In this document: piece by piece, positions 1-9,866 of the stretch
How the letters are laid out: every line of letters begins with the position of its first letter
Position numbering within the stretch: the first letter of the stretch is position 1
NCBI RefSeq assembly: GCF_900113935.1
Contig: NZ_FORF01000001.1
Coordinates: 186,001-250,000 of the forward strand
From: Aquamicrobium aerolatum DSM 21857
GTDB taxonomy: Bacteria; Pseudomonadota; Alphaproteobacteria; Rhizobiales; Rhizobiaceae
Direction: 5' to 3'
Length of the DNA stretch: 64,000 bases
Position numbers and translations under genes: made by a program
The notes under the pieces: model-generated
Told to the model about the DNA's origin: nothing
The model's database searches: none
Seen by the model: the letters and a program-made list of their open reading frames with translations, nothing else

Positions 1-138
1 CTGGAGACGAGCGTGTTTGCAGAATATTCGCGCCTCGTTGGCCCGGCAGGCAACTCGACGCTGGTGAAGGAGCGTGGGTCGAAAAACCAGTTCACGCTGG
101 GTGCGTCAGCGATCTACCGTTTCGATTTCTCGATGTAG
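1..138 (+). CDS. C-terminal end of an outer-membrane beta-barrel protein (partial, 5' end outside window)
   Basis: Frame 1 is open from the first base to a TAG ending at 138 and gives 45 residues. The final stretch (FTLGASAIYRFDFSM) alternates hydrophobic/aromatic with polar residues, as the last strand of a Gram-negative outer-membrane barrel does. A MipA/OmpV-type scaffolding protein is one possibility, because such genes occur near ileS in related genomes, but that is recalled context and not shown by this fragment. The exact family cannot be determined from 45 residues. Confidence 0.45.
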   Translation: METSVFAEYSRLVGPAGNSTLVKERGSKNQFTLGASAIYRFDFSM

Positions 139-260
139 TTTTGCAGGCCCGCTGGCTTTCAAACCGCATTGGCCCTTTATTCTGTGCTCGCGCTCAGCTA
201 AAAGCGCGGGCCATGATGACACGCGCTCCTTCCATCGCGATCTCGATACGAATTATTGGC

Positions 261-300
261 CCGGCCTTCCGGGCGGCCTGAAGGCTGCCGGAAGGTCCGG
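261..300. terminator. Strong GC-rich stem-loop between the barrel gene and ileS
   Basis: CCGGCCTTCCGG (261-272) pairs with CCGGAAGG-T-CCGG (288-300), a 12-bp stem with one bulged T at 296. The intervening 15 bases can form a few more pairs. No T-run follows on either side. It lies about 95 bases before the ileS start. It could end the upstream transcript, sit in the ileS leader, or be a dispersed palindromic repeat. Confidence 0.45.
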
Positions 301-395
301 GATACTTGCGCGCTGATCTTCGCGCGCCTTTCGCCTGTTTATTCAAGCCTTGCCCGGTGCGAACTGCACGCTGGGCCGATAATGCGATGAGACCG

Positions 396-3305
396 ATGAC
401 CGCCGCTGAACCGATCGACTATTCAAAGACACTCAATCTGCCACAGACGGATTTCCCGATGCGAGCCGGCTTGCCGGACAATGAGCCGAAGCTCGTTGAC
501 CGCTGGCAGGGAATGAACCTCTACAAGAAATTGCGCGAAAGCGCCGCCGGACGCCCGCTCTATGTCCTGCATGACGGCCCGCCCTACGCCAATGGCAACA
601 TCCATATCGGCCACGCGCTGAACAAGGTTCTCAAGGACGTCATCACGCGTTCGTTCCAGATGCGCGGTTTCAACTCGAATTACGTGCCGGGCTGGGACTG
701 CCACGGCCTGCCGATCGAGTGGAAGATCGAGGAAAAATACCGCGCCGAGGGCAAGAACAAGGACGAGGTGCCGGTCAACGAGTTCCGTCAGGAATGCCGC
801 GAATTCGCCCAGCACTGGATCGACGTTCAGACAGTGGAGTTCAAGCGCCTCGGTATCGAGGGTGACTTCGATAATCCGTATACGACGATGAATTTCCACG
901 CCGAGGCGCGCATCGCTGGCGAGTTGCTGAAATTCGCCATGTCCGGCCAGCTCTATCGTGGCTCCAAGCCTGTGATGTGGTCGGTGGTCGAGCGTACCGC
1001 GCTGGCCGAGGCTGAAGTCGAGTATCAGGACTATGAGAGCGACACGATCTGGGTGAAGTTCCCGGTCGCCACCGGCTCGCAGGAGCTTGCCGATGCCCAT
1101 GTCGTGATCTGGACGACCACTCCATGGACGATCCCCGGCAACCGTGCGGTCAACTATTCGCCGCGCATCGCCTATGGCCTTTATGAAGTCACCGCGGCGG
1201 AGAATGATTTCGGCCCGCGTCCCGGCGAAAAGCTGATCTTCGCCGACGCACTCGCCGAAGAGTCGTTTGCCAAAGCAAAGCTCGAATTCAATCGTCTGCG
1301 CACTGTCGAGGGCGACGAACTTGCTTCATTGACGCTCGCCCACCCGCTCAAGGGTTTTGGCGGTGGCTATGAATTCGTCGTGCCGATGCTGGCTGGCGAC
1401 CATGTCACCGACGATGCCGGTACCGGTTTCGTCCATACCGCGCCGGGCCACGGCCGCGAAGACTTTGATGCCTGGATGGATGCCGTCCCCGAGCTGGAAA
1501 AGCGCGGTATCGACACGCGCCTGCCGTTCACCGTCGACGACGCCGGCTTCCTGACCAAGGACGCGCCGGGCTTCGGGCCGGACCGCGAAGGTGGCGCTGC
1601 TCGTGTCATCGACGACAACGGCAAGAAGGGCGACGCGAACAAGGCGGTGATAGAAGCGCTGATCGGTGCGAATGCGCTGTTTGCCCGCGGTCGCCTCAAG
1701 CACTCCTATCCGCATTCCTGGCGCTCGAAGAAGGCGGTCATCTTCCGCAATACGCCACAATGGTTCGTCTACATGGACAAGGATCTTGGCGATGCCACAA
1801 CGCTGCGCAGCCGCGCGCTGAAGGCTATCGATGAAACCAGGTTTGTTCCAAATGCCGGTCAGACCCGCCTTCGCGCCATGATCGAAGACCGTCCGGATTG
1901 GGTCCTGTCGCGTCAGCGCGCATGGGGTGTGCCGATCTCCGTTTTTGCGGACGCTGATGGCGAAATCCTGAGGGACGAAGCCGTCAATGCGCGCATCCTT
2001 GAGGCTTTTGAGGCCGAAGGCGCTGACGCGTGGTTTGCAGAAGGCGCACGTGAGCGCTTTCTCGGGGAGCGCGCGGGTGAGCCGTGGCAGATGGTCACGG
2101 ACATCCTCGACGTGTGGTTCGATTCAGGGTCGACCCACACCTTCACGCTGGAAGACCGCCCGGACATGAAGTGGCCGGCTGACGTCTATCTGGAAGGCTC
2201 CGACCAGCATCGCGGCTGGTTCCACTCGTCGCTGCTGGAAAGCTGCGGAACGCGTGGACGTGCGCCCTACGACGCTGTCATCACCCATGGCTTCACCATG
2301 GACGAAGACGGTCGCAAAATGTCGAAGTCGCTCGGCAACACGGTGGTGCCGCAGGAGATCATCAAGCAGTCAGGCGCAGACATTCTGCGTCTGTGGGTGA
2401 TGACGACCGACTATTGGGAAGACCAGCGCCTCGGCAAGAACGTCATCCAGACCAATGTCGATGCCTACCGCAAGATGCGCAACACCATCCGCTGGATGCT
2501 GGGCACGCTCGCGCACGACGATGGCGAAGACGTTGCCTTGGACGACATGCCGGAACTCGAGCGGTTGATGCTGCACCGCATTGCCGAACTCGATGAGGTC
2601 GTGCGCAAGGGCTATGACGCGTTCGACTTCAAGCGCATCACCCGCACGCTGATCGATTTCATGGTGCTCGAACTTTCGGCGTTCTACTTCGACGTCCGCA
2701 AGGATGCGCTGTACTGCGATGCGCCATCCTCCACGAAGCGCAAGGCATCCATCGTCGTCGTACGGCACCTCTTCGACAACCTCGTGACATGGCTCGCACC
2801 GATGCTGCCGTTCACCACCGAAGAAGCCTGGCTGTCGCGCTACCCGGATGCGGTTTCGGTTCACCTCGAACAGTTCCGCGACATTCCGGCCGAGTGGAGG
2901 AATGATGAGCTTGCCGCCAAGTGGCGCAAAGTGCGTCAGGTTCGAAAGGTTGTGACCGGCGCGCTCGAAATCGAACGCCGCGAAAAGCGCATCGGCTCGT
3001 CGCTGGAAGCCGCGCCGATCGTCCATGTGGCCGATGCAGAATTGCGTGCCGCCATCGCCGATGTCGACATGGCCGAGATCTCGATCACGAGCGACATCAC
3101 GATTCTTGACAGTGACGCTCCTGCCGGTGCGTTCGTTCTTGAGGACGTGAAGGGCGTCGGTGTCGTGCCGGCCATGGCGCAGGGTACGAAATGCGCGCGC
3201 TCGTGGCGGTATACGTCGGACGTTGGTTCGGACCCGGCATTCCCGGATGTTTCGGCTCGCGATGCGGCTGCCTTGCATGAGTTGAAGACGCTGGGCCGTC
3301 TCTAA
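396..3305 (+). CDS. ileS: Isoleucyl-tRNA synthetase
   Basis: Class I aminoacyl-tRNA synthetase of 969 residues that charges tRNA-Ile in the cytoplasm. The HIGH signature is at residues 70-73 ([15 protein letters not shown]). The KMSKS loop is at 641-645 ([11 protein letters not shown]). [14 protein letters not shown] after the HIGH region is typical of bacterial IleRS. A long CP1 editing insert lies between the two signatures and an anticodon-binding domain follows. The C-terminal zinc-ribbon remnant has kept only its first cysteine (C933, KCARSW). The partner cysteines of the canonical four-Cys site are absent, although the domain length is preserved. The start is placed at ATG 396 ([13 protein letters not shown]). 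ATG 387 in the same frame is an alternative, and no clear ribosome binding site separates them. The gene appears monocistronic. Confidence 0.97.
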   Translation: MTAAEPIDYSKTLNLPQTDFPMRAGLPDNEPKLVDRWQGMNLYKKLRESAAGRPLYVLHDGPPYANGNIHIGHALNKVLKDVITRSFQMRGFNSNYVPGWDCHGLPIEWKIEEKYRAEGKNKDEVPVNEFRQECREFAQHWIDVQTVEFKRLGIEGDFDNPYTTMNFHAEARIAGELLKFAMSGQLYRGSKPVMWSVVERTALAEAEVEYQDYESDTIWVKFPVATGSQELADAHVVIWTTTPWTIPGNRAVNYSPRIAYGLYEVTAAENDFGPRPGEKLIFADALAEESFAKAKLEFNRLRTVEGDELASLTLAHPLKGFGGGYEFVVPMLAGDHVTDDAGTGFVHTAPGHGREDFDAWMDAVPELEKRGIDTRLPFTVDDAGFLTKDAPGFGPDREGGAARVIDDNGKKGDANKAVIEALIGANALFARGRLKHSYPHSWRSKKAVIFRNTPQWFVYMDKDLGDATTLRSRALKAIDETRFVPNAGQTRLRAMIEDRPDWVLSRQRAWGVPISVFADADGEILRDEAVNARILEAFEAEGADAWFAEGARERFLGERAGEPWQMVTDILDVWFDSGSTHTFTLEDRPDMKWPADVYLEGSDQHRGWFHSSLLESCGTRGRAPYDAVITHGFTMDEDGRKMSKSLGNTVVPQEIIKQSGADILRLWVMTTDYWEDQRLGKNVIQTNVDAYRKMRNTIRWMLGTLAHDDGEDVALDDMPELERLMLHRIAELDEVVRKGYDAFDFKRITRTLIDFMVLELSAFYFDVRKDALYCDAPSSTKRKASIVVVRHLFDNLVTWLAPMLPFTTEEAWLSRYPDAVSVHLEQFRDIPAEWRNDELAAKWRKVRQVRKVVTGALEIERREKRIGSSLEAAPIVHVADAELRAAIADVDMAEISITSDITILDSDAPAGAFVLEDVKGVGVVPAMAQGTKCARSWRYTSDVGSDPAFPDVSARDAAALHELKTLGRL

Positions 3306-3439
3306 AATATGGTCTTGCAATGGCAGTCTCTACGAGGCTGTCATTGCCGAGAGATTGAGAGTGCGATACAAGGTCGCCCGATCGTGCGCCTTGTTGTCGC
3401 CGGAATTTCCGGCGAAGTCAGGCAACGAAAGCGGTTCTG

Positions 3440-4135
3440 ATGCCCGGGTATGAGAGGCAGGTTGCATTGAAGATTGATCGCATCACCGGGCGTGGCCATG
3501 CGCCGCTTTTCATCGGGCTTACTGTCGCTTGCGCGGCAGCGCTACTGTCAGGCTGCGTGTCGTCTCCAACTTATGGCACCGACAAGACGTCCAGCGAGCA
3601 GTTGCTGGATGACATGACGAGCATTGTGTCGATTGGGCCGGGCAGCAATCGGAAGCCGGAAGTCGCTTACAATCCTCGCCCCAATCTCGTGCGTCCGAAG
3701 TCCCTCGAAGTGCTTCCTGAGCCGCAGCAGGACATCGCCAGCAACAATCCCGCCTGGCCGGAGTCCCCGGAGCAGCGTCGTGCGCGCATTCGCGCTGAGG
3801 CGACAGAGAATCAGGGCAATCCGCATTACCGCCCATCCGTCCGGTCATCGGCGCCAGCTCTTGTGCGCAATCTGGACGACGATGTGACGGAGCAGCGGAA
3901 ATATTCCGGCATGACTGACGCGCAGCGCGCCGATGTCACCAAGAAGATTCGCGAGCGTAATCAGGGCGATCCGAACGTTCGGCGTTACCTGAGCGAACCG
4001 CCAGTCACTTACCGCAGGCCTTCCGACAACGCCGCAGTGGGTGAATTGGGCGAAGACGAACTGAAGAAGCAGCGGCGTCTTGAGCGCGACAGTGGCAAAA
4101 CCAGCGGTTTGCGCAGTCTGCTGCCCTGGCTGTAA
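3440..4135 (+). CDS. Predicted lipoprotein of unknown function
   Basis: A 231-residue protein with an N-terminal hydrophobic segment (residues about 22-37) and a lipobox ALLSGC placing the lipidated cysteine at C39. It is therefore probably a membrane-anchored periplasmic lipoprotein. The rest is hydrophilic and rich in Pro, Arg, Glu and Asn, with no recognisable enzymatic motif, and is likely extended or disordered. A TTG at 3467, preceded by GAGAGG, would give a shorter signal peptide (Cys at 30) and may be the real start. It lies 134 bases after ileS on the same strand and converges on tadA. I do not recognise a named family. Proteins like it appear to be conserved after ileS in rhizobia, but that is from memory. 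Confidence 0.75.
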   Translation: MPGYERQVALKIDRITGRGHAPLFIGLTVACAAALLSGCVSSPTYGTDKTSSEQLLDDMTSIVSIGPGSNRKPEVAYNPRPNLVRPKSLEVLPEPQQDIASNNPAWPESPEQRRARIRAEATENQGNPHYRPSVRSSAPALVRNLDDDVTEQRKYSGMTDAQRADVTKKIRERNQGDPNVRRYLSEPPVTYRRPSDNAAVGELGEDELKKQRRLERDSGKTSGLRSLLPWL

Positions 4136-4145
4136 CGCACACAGA

Positions 4146-4592
4146 TCAGCGCTTCTGCTGAAAGAAGCGACGGAGCATCAGCGCTGATTGAACTTCACCA
4201 ATGCCTGTATAGATGTCAGGGCTGTGATGGCAGGTCGGCTGGCTGAAATATGTAATCCCATTGGTGACCGCGCCGCCTTTTTCGTCTGATGCGCCGAAAT
4301 AGAGCCGCCTGATCCTTGCAAATGAAATGGCGGCGGCGCACATCGGGCAAGGTTCGAGTGTGACGTAAAGGTCCACCTGAGGTAACCTCTCGCTGGAGAG
4401 CTTGCTGCAAGCTTCCCGAATGACCAGAATTTCGGCATGTGCGGTCGGGTCGTTGAGTTCACGGGTGCGGTTTCCCGCACGCGCGATGATCTGACCGGCA
4501 AGCACTGCAACCGCGCCAATGGGAACTTCGCCTCGATAACTGGCAGACTCGGCCTCCTCGAAGGCACTATCCATGAAAGACGCCGATTTCAT
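4146..4592 (-). CDS. tadA: tRNA-specific adenosine deaminase TadA
   Basis: Zinc-dependent cytidine-deaminase-fold enzyme (148 residues) that makes inosine at the wobble position (A34) of tRNA-Arg. The catalytic HAE motif is at H52-E54 and the zinc ligands are in PCPMC (C82, C85). The substrate-side N terminus RGEVPIGAVAV is characteristic of TadA and separates it from free cytidine deaminases. The length is normal for the family. Translation may begin at Met7 (4574), since many homologues start with an MDxAxxEA helix. It is divergent from rluB, so the 78 bases between 4592 and 4671 must hold both promoters. Confidence 0.93.
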   Translation of the reverse strand: MKSASFMDSAFEEAESASYRGEVPIGAVAVLAGQIIARAGNRTRELNDPTAHAEILVIREACSKLSSERLPQVDLYVTLEPCPMCAAAISFARIRRLYFGASDEKGGAVTNGITYFSQPTCHHSPDIYTGIGEVQSALMLRRFFQQKR

Positions 4593-4670
4593 CCGATTCC
4601 CGCTGATGACAATTAACTCGCAACACCCGACACGCTCTGATAGTTACCCGCGCTGAAAGGCGATTTCCAT

Positions 4671-6476
4671 ATGAACGACGATAAACGGAAACCACCCCGT
4701 GACAATGCTGGGCGCGGCAGGCCGCGAGACAGTGAGCGCGCACCCTATAAGAAGGCTGAGGGCGGCGCTGGCAAGCCGTTCCGCAAGCGTGAAGAGGGCG
4801 ATGCCCGTCCGTTCCGCGCTCGTGAGGATGGTGACCGCAAGCCGTATCAGGGCCGTCCCGATGGCGACCGCAAGCCGTTCCGCAAGCGCGAGGAGGGCGA
4901 CGCCCGTCCGTTCCGCGCTCGCGAAGATGGCGACCGCAAGCCGTATCAGGGTCGCCCGGATGGTGAGCGCAAGCCTTTCCGCAAGCGTGAGGAGGGCGAT
5001 GCCCGTCCGTTCCGCGCTCGCGAAGATGGCGACCGCAAGCCGTATCAGGGTCGCCCCGATGGTGAGCGCAAGCCGTTCCGCAAGCGCGAGGAGGGCGATG
5101 CCCGTCCATTCCGCGCGCGCGAAGATGGCGACCGCAAGTCGTATCAGGGCCGCCCCGATGGTGACCGCAAACCGTTCCGCAAACGTGAGGAGGGCGACGC
5201 CCGTCCGGGTCGTCGCGAGCGTGATACCGGTGCAACCGAGCCCGTCATTCATGAAGATGGCGAGCGTATCGCACGGCGTCTGGCACGCGTGGGCATCGCC
5301 TCGCGCCGCGACGCTGAGGACATCATTGCCGCTGGCCGCGTGAGGCTGAACGGCAAGGTGCTCGACACGCCGGCGGTCAATGTCGGTCCCAATGATCGCA
5401 TCGAGGTGGACGGTCAGCTGATCCCTGCCGTGGAGCGGACGCGCGTGTTCCTGTTCCACAAGCCCGCAGGTGTCGTCACGACCAACCGCGATCCTGAAGG
5501 CCGTACAACCGTGTTCGATGTGCTGCCGCAAGGGCTGCCACGTCTGATGACGGTCGGCAGGCTGGATATCAACACAGAAGGTCTTTTGCTGCTGACCAAT
5601 GATGGCGGTCTGTCCCGCGTTCTGGAGCTTCCGACAACCGGTTGGCTGCGACGCTACCGCGTCCGCGTTCATGGTAAGGTGGATCAGGCAGCTCTGGACA
5701 GCCTGAAGGACGGCATCGCCGTCGATGGCGTCTTCTACGGGGCCGTGGAAGCGACGTTGGATCGCGAGCAGGGCTCCAACGCCTGGCTCATGCTGGGGCT
5801 GCGCGAGGGGAAGAACCGCGAGGTCAAGAACATCCTCGGGGCAATCGGCCTTGAAGTGACGCGCCTGATCCGTGTGTCCTTTGGACCGTTCCAGCTTGGC
5901 GAGCTGCGTGAAGGAGAGGTTCGCGAGCTCAAGGGTCGACTGCTGCGCGAACAATTGGGCGACCGGCTTATCGAGGAGGCAGGAGCCAACTTCGAAGCGC
6001 CGATCCTCAAGGAATTCACCAATGATGCAACTTCTGTCGTCAAACAGCAGGTAGTTGCAGAAGAGCGCAGCGAATTTCGTCCAAACCGCAAACGCGAGCG
6101 TGAAGAAAAACGCGAAAGTGCGCTGGATCGCTTGCAGACGCGCCCGAAGCGGCCCGATGGCTCGGCTCCGAGGCCTGGCCCCAAGCGCGAAGGTGGCCCC
6201 AAGTGGGACAGCAACGGTCCCAAGCGGGATGGTGGCGGGAAATTCGGCAAGCGCGAAGAGCGTCCGGTCGAAAGCCCGCGTCCGCGCAACGCTAATGTCT
6301 GGATGGCGCCGGGAGCCCGCCCTGTAGGCGAGAAGAAGGCCGCAGTCATGGCGGAGCGCAGCGAAGGCCGACGCTATGCCGGCAAGCCGCGTCCCGCTGG
6401 CCCTGCCCGTGGCAAGGACGGCGGCTGGGCCAGCCCGGCGCCGAAGGGACCACGCAAGCCGCGTGACCGCTCCTGA
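4671..6476 (+). CDS. rluB: 23S rRNA pseudouridine synthase RluB-like, with an N-terminal repeat domain
   Basis: RluB/RsuA-family pseudouridine synthase, expected to modify 23S rRNA near U2605. The S4 RNA-binding domain starts near residue 197 (RRLARVGIASRRDAEDII). The catalytic block GRLDINTEGLLLLTNDG carries the nucleophilic aspartate D299. At 601 residues it is more than twice the catalytic core. The N terminus holds four perfect-length 33-residue repeats plus a partial fifth (KPFRKREEGDARPFRA-type units, residues about 35-180). The C terminus from about residue 460 is another disordered Lys/Arg/Gly/Pro-rich tail. Both extensions are highly charged and probably bind RNA non-specifically. 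The start is ATG 4671 with GAAAGG upstream. rsmD begins 2 bases after the stop, so the two rRNA-modification genes are co-transcribed. Confidence 0.92.
   Translation: MNDDKRKPPRDNAGRGRPRDSERAPYKKAEGGAGKPFRKREEGDARPFRAREDGDRKPYQGRPDGDRKPFRKREEGDARPFRAREDGDRKPYQGRPDGERKPFRKREEGDARPFRAREDGDRKPYQGRPDGERKPFRKREEGDARPFRAREDGDRKSYQGRPDGDRKPFRKREEGDARPGRRERDTGATEPVIHEDGERIARRLARVGIASRRDAEDIIAAGRVRLNGKVLDTPAVNVGPNDRIEVDGQLIPAVERTRVFLFHKPAGVVTTNRDPEGRTTVFDVLPQGLPRLMTVGRLDINTEGLLLLTNDGGLSRVLELPTTGWLRRYRVRVHGKVDQAALDSLKDGIAVDGVFYGAVEATLDREQGSNAWLMLGLREGKNREVKNILGAIGLEVTRLIRVSFGPFQLGELREGEVRELKGRLLREQLGDRLIEEAGANFEAPILKEFTNDATSVVKQQVVAEERSEFRPNRKREREEKRESALDRLQTRPKRPDGSAPRPGPKREGGPKWDSNGPKRDGGGKFGKREERPVESPRPRNANVWMAPGARPVGEKKAAVMAERSEGRRYAGKPRPAGPARGKDGGWASPAPKGPRKPRDRS
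4773..5207. repeat. Tandem 99-bp coding repeats inside rluB
   Basis: Units begin at 4773, 4872, 4971, 5070 and 5169, exactly 99 bases apart. Four are complete and the fifth diverges after about 5207. Each encodes 33 residues with alternating basic and acidic pairs (KPFRKREEGD, ARPFRAREDGD, RKPYQGRPDG). The copies differ at only a few bases, mostly silent third positions, so the array is probably recent or kept similar by recombination. The exact multiple of three preserves the frame whatever the copy number. Confidence 0.95.
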
Positions 6477-6478
6477 AA

Positions 6479-7033
6479 ATGCGGATTGTCGGTGGTGAAT
6501 TTCGCGGGCGACCTCTTGCGTCGCCGCGTTCCGACAGCATCCGGCCCACCACGGATCGGACGCGGGAAGCCCTGTTCAATGTCTTGTCCCACTCTTATGC
6601 GGACAAGCTGGCCGGCGCGCGGGTCTTGGACCTGTTCGCCGGTACCGGAGCCTTCGGCCTTGAGGCGATGTCTCGGGGCGCGTCGTACTGCGTCTTTATC
6701 GAAGAGTCCGCAGAGGGCCGCGGGTTGATCCGCACCAATGTTGAAACATTGGGGCTGCAGGGTCGCACGAAGATTTTTCGGCGCGATGCCACCGCTTTGG
6801 GCGAGGCAGGAACAATCGCGCCGTTCGACATCGTGTTCGCCGATCCGCCTTATGGCAAAGGCCTTGCTGAGAAAGCCCTGACTGCAGCAATAGCGGGAGG
6901 GTGGCTGAAGCACGACGCGCTCGTTCTGGTAGAGGAAGCTTCGGCGACGCCGTTTGCGACACCCGCAGGTCTGGTTGCTGTGGATCGGCGCGATTATGGC
7001 GAAACGTCTGTGACATTCTGCGACCGCGCCTGA
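6479..7033 (+). CDS. rsmD: 16S rRNA m2G966 methyltransferase RsmD
   Basis: SAM-dependent methyltransferase of 184 residues that methylates G966 of 16S rRNA in the assembled 30S subunit. The N-terminal [13 protein letters not shown] and [15 protein letters not shown] segments are family signatures. Motif I is [18 protein letters not shown] (residues about 50-67) and the catalytic motif IV is FADPPYGKG. The length is normal. It starts 2 bases after the rluB stop, indicating one transcript and probable translational coupling. Confidence 0.95.
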   Translation: MRIVGGEFRGRPLASPRSDSIRPTTDRTREALFNVLSHSYADKLAGARVLDLFAGTGAFGLEAMSRGASYCVFIEESAEGRGLIRTNVETLGLQGRTKIFRRDATALGEAGTIAPFDIVFADPPYGKGLAEKALTAAIAGGWLKHDALVLVEEASATPFATPAGLVAVDRRDYGETSVTFCDRA

Positions 7034-7137
7034 CTTTCGTCATTCTTCCGCCGGATGAGTTGGCATCTTGTCTGGTTCCGATTGCAAGTTCGCCCCAAGG
7101 CGTTAATTCTCGCAATGCTTGGAAGAAGGAAGTTTCG

Positions 7138-8505
7138 ATGAAGCTGATTCCCGATTGTAGCCTTGCGTTGCGGTCCGCAGCCCTGGCTGCGTTTCTCGTG
7201 GTGCCTGTGACTGCAGCATCTGCGCTGGAGGCAGGCAACGTCTCGCACTTCACGCTGGACAATGGTCTGGAAGTGGTGGTGGTCCCTGACCGCCGCGCAC
7301 CGGTGGTCACCCATATGCTTTGGTACAAGGTTGGGAGCGCCGATGAGGCTCCTGGCAAGTCCGGCATCGCCCACTTCTTCGAGCATCTGATGTTCAAGGG
7401 CACCAGCACGCACGGCCCCGGCGAATTTTCCGGCTACATTTCCAAGGTTGGCGGACGGGAAAACGCTTTCACGTCCTATGATTACACGGCTTATTTTCAA
7501 CAGGTCGCGCCGACCGAACTGAAGACGATGATGAGTTTTGAGGCCGACCGGATGCGAAATCTGGTGCTGACCGACGACGTCATCGGGCCAGAGCGGGACG
7601 TCATTATCGAGGAACGAAACTCACGCGTGGAATCAAGCCCGCAGGCGCTCCACGGCGAAGAAGTAAGCGCGACCCTCTATCAGAACCATCCCTACCGGAT
7701 CCCGGTAATCGGGTGGATGCAGGAAATTGAGCAGCTGAATCGCGCCGATGCGGTCGATTTCTATCAGCAGTTCTATGCGCCCAATAATGCCGTACTGGTT
7801 GTCACCGGCGATGTGGATGAGGCGACCGTTCGTACGCTGGCAGAGGAAACCTATGGCGCTGTAGAACGAGGCCCGGATTTGCCGCCTCGTGTGCGCCCGG
7901 TTGAGCCGGAACAGAACACGCGTCGCATTGTCACGATGAATGATGCCCGTGTCGGCGTCCCGTCCTATTCGAAGCGCTGGGTTGTCCCTTCCTACACTAC
8001 GGCGAAGGATGGCGAGGCAGAAGCGCTTGAGATCCTTGGCGAAGTTCTTGGCGGGGGCATGCGCAGCCGCATCTATCAGGAAGTCGTGGTGAAGAACGGT
8101 CTGGCCTCGGGTGCGGGTGCCTACTATCAGGGCACCGCGCTCGACGACACGACCTTTGCGATCTACGGCTCGCCACGGGGCGATGCGACGATCGAGGACG
8201 TCGAGAAGGCGATCGACGCCGAGGTGGCGAAGATCCTCAAGGATGGCATCACCGAGGACGAACTTGCCAAGGCTAAGAAGCGTGCGGTTCGGTCCATGAT
8301 CTTTGCCCGCGACGATCAGTCGGGCATGGCGCGTATTTACGGTGCAACACTGACTACTGGCGGGACGGTTGAGGAAATCGCCGCCTATCCGGAGCGGATC
8401 AATGCTGTCACGGCAGACCAGGTCAAGGCTGTCGCGGTTCGCTATCTCGACGCCCGCCGTTCGGTAACGGGCTATCTTCTTCCGGTAGAGGACGATCGCT
8501 CATGA
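7138..8505 (+). CDS. M16-family zinc metallopeptidase (active subunit)
   Basis: Pitrilysin-type peptidase of 455 residues. A signal peptide covers about residues 1-28 (hydrophobic [15 protein letters not shown]), so it should act in the periplasm or at its membrane. The inverted zinc motif HFFEH is at H79, E82 and H83, and a downstream [12 protein letters not shown] segment supplies the further glutamate ligand. ATG 7138 is chosen because GGAAGAAGGA lies just upstream and it begins the signal peptide; the open frame continues further 5'. The stop overlaps the next M16 gene. In this family a catalytic and a non-catalytic subunit commonly form a dimer, and the neighbour fits the second role. 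Substrates are not evident from sequence. Confidence 0.92.
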   Translation: MKLIPDCSLALRSAALAAFLVVPVTAASALEAGNVSHFTLDNGLEVVVVPDRRAPVVTHMLWYKVGSADEAPGKSGIAHFFEHLMFKGTSTHGPGEFSGYISKVGGRENAFTSYDYTAYFQQVAPTELKTMMSFEADRMRNLVLTDDVIGPERDVIIEERNSRVESSPQALHGEEVSATLYQNHPYRIPVIGWMQEIEQLNRADAVDFYQQFYAPNNAVLVVTGDVDEATVRTLAEETYGAVERGPDLPPRVRPVEPEQNTRRIVTMNDARVGVPSYSKRWVVPSYTTAKDGEAEALEILGEVLGGGMRSRIYQEVVVKNGLASGAGAYYQGTALDDTTFAIYGSPRGDATIEDVEKAIDAEVAKILKDGITEDELAKAKKRAVRSMIFARDDQSGMARIYGATLTTGGTVEEIAAYPERINAVTADQVKAVAVRYLDARRSVTGYLLPVEDDRS

Positions 8506-9866
8506 CTCGCGTCCAGCCTGGTGAAACTATGACACAACGGATTTCCAATACGCTCACCGTCATGCTGCTGGCGTTGGCATTCCTGACATTCCCGGCAATC
8601 GTTGCAGCGCGTGCGGCAGTCGATATCCAGGAGATCACGACCGACAAGGGCATAAAGGTCTGGTTGGTCGAGGACTACACGGTGCCGATCATTTCCGTGC
8701 GCTTCGCGTTCAAGGGTGGCTCGGTACAGGATCCCGCGGGGAAGGAAGGGCTTACCACGCTGATGACCGGTCTGTTCGATGAGGGTGCCGGCGACCTGGA
8801 CGCGGACGCCTTTCAGGAACGGCTTGACGATGTTGGCGCAGAGATCGGATTCACTGCCGGGCAGGATGTCGTTTTGGGACAGATGCGCACGCTTGCAGAT
8901 GAGCGCGCCAACGCATTTGAGTTGCTCAGCCTTGCCGTGAACAACCCTCGTTTCGACGAAGAGCCGGTCAATCGTATCCGCAGCCAAATGCTGACCGGTA
9001 TCCAGCGTGAAATGCGCGATCCGGAAGCGCTTGGCCAACAGGCATATGCAAAGGCGCTGTACGGCGATCATCCATATGCGCGCCGCGCAGGCGGAACGCT
9101 CGAATCGTTGCCAGCCATCACGCAGGAAGATCTGAAGACCCTTCACAAGCGGACTTTCGCGCGCTCCAATTTCTACATTGCCGTGGTTGGCGCGATTGAT
9201 GCCGAGACGTTGAAAGGCGAACTGGATCGCGTCTTCGGCGAGCTGCCGGAACAGGCCGAACTGACGGAAATTCCCTTCGTCGAGCCGAAGCTCGATCAGG
9301 TCGTCCTCTACCCCTACGATCTTCCGCAATCGACGTTGCAGATGACCTACCCCGGCATTGATCGCGACGATCCGGAGTTCTTTCCTGCGTTCCTGATGAA
9401 CCACATTCTCGGAGGCGGTGTGTTTTCCTCGCGCCTCTTCAATGAGGTTCGCGAAAAGCGCGGCCTGACCTATGGCGTTGGCTCGGGACTGATCAACGGC
9501 GATTATTCCAACTCGCTGTTCATCGGAACATCGACGCGCGCTGACCGAGCGCAGGAAACACTTCAGGTGATCCGCGACACGATCCAGACATTTCTGGATG
9601 AGGGAGCGACAGAAGAAGAGCTGGAAGCAACAAAGACCTATCTCGTCGGCGCCTATCCGATCAACAATCTGGATTCGTCATCTTCGGTTGCCAGCACTTT
9701 GGTTCAGCTCCAGATCGATGACCGTGGCGTCGACTATATCGACCGTCGTGTCGGCTATATCGAAGCGGTGACACTGGAGCAGGTGAAAGCCGCTGCAGAA
9801 CGTTTGCTGAAGGCAAAGCCTGCCGTGTTGATTATTGGTCCTGAAACCGCTGGCAATGGCGGTTAG
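8502..9866 (+). CDS. M16-family peptidase homologue lacking the zinc motif (partner subunit)
   Basis: A 454-residue M16 domain protein with a signal peptide ([19 protein letters not shown]). At the position of HxxEH it reads [14 protein letters not shown], so the zinc ligands are gone. The C-terminal half keeps the substrate-binding features of the family ([21 protein letters not shown]). It overlaps the preceding active M16 gene by ATGA, which strongly suggests a heterodimer made in equal amounts. ATG 8529 (MTQRISN), closer to the hydrophobic core and with GGTGAA upstream, is an alternative start. The 3' end overlaps the patatin gene by 11 bases. Confidence 0.9.
   Translation: MTRVQPGETMTQRISNTLTVMLLALAFLTFPAIVAARAAVDIQEITTDKGIKVWLVEDYTVPIISVRFAFKGGSVQDPAGKEGLTTLMTGLFDEGAGDLDADAFQERLDDVGAEIGFTAGQDVVLGQMRTLADERANAFELLSLAVNNPRFDEEPVNRIRSQMLTGIQREMRDPEALGQQAYAKALYGDHPYARRAGGTLESLPAITQEDLKTLHKRTFARSNFYIAVVGAIDAETLKGELDRVFGELPEQAELTEIPFVEPKLDQVVLYPYDLPQSTLQMTYPGIDRDDPEFFPAFLMNHILGGGVFSSRLFNEVREKRGLTYGVGSGLINGDYSNSLFIGTSTRADRAQETLQVIRDTIQTFLDEGATEEELEATKTYLVGAYPINNLDSSSSVASTLVQLQIDDRGVDYIDRRVGYIEAVTLEQVKAAAERLLKAKPAVLIIGPETAGNGG

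Noticed and set aside
261-300. A T-box or amino-acid riboswitch before ileS
   Set aside because: There is no T-box consensus or tRNA-pairing loop visible, and T-boxes are mainly a Gram-positive device.
4773-5207. Regular repeats considered as a CRISPR array or satellite
   Set aside because: The units are contiguous without spacers, are 99 bp and stay in frame with rluB, so they are coding tandem repeats.
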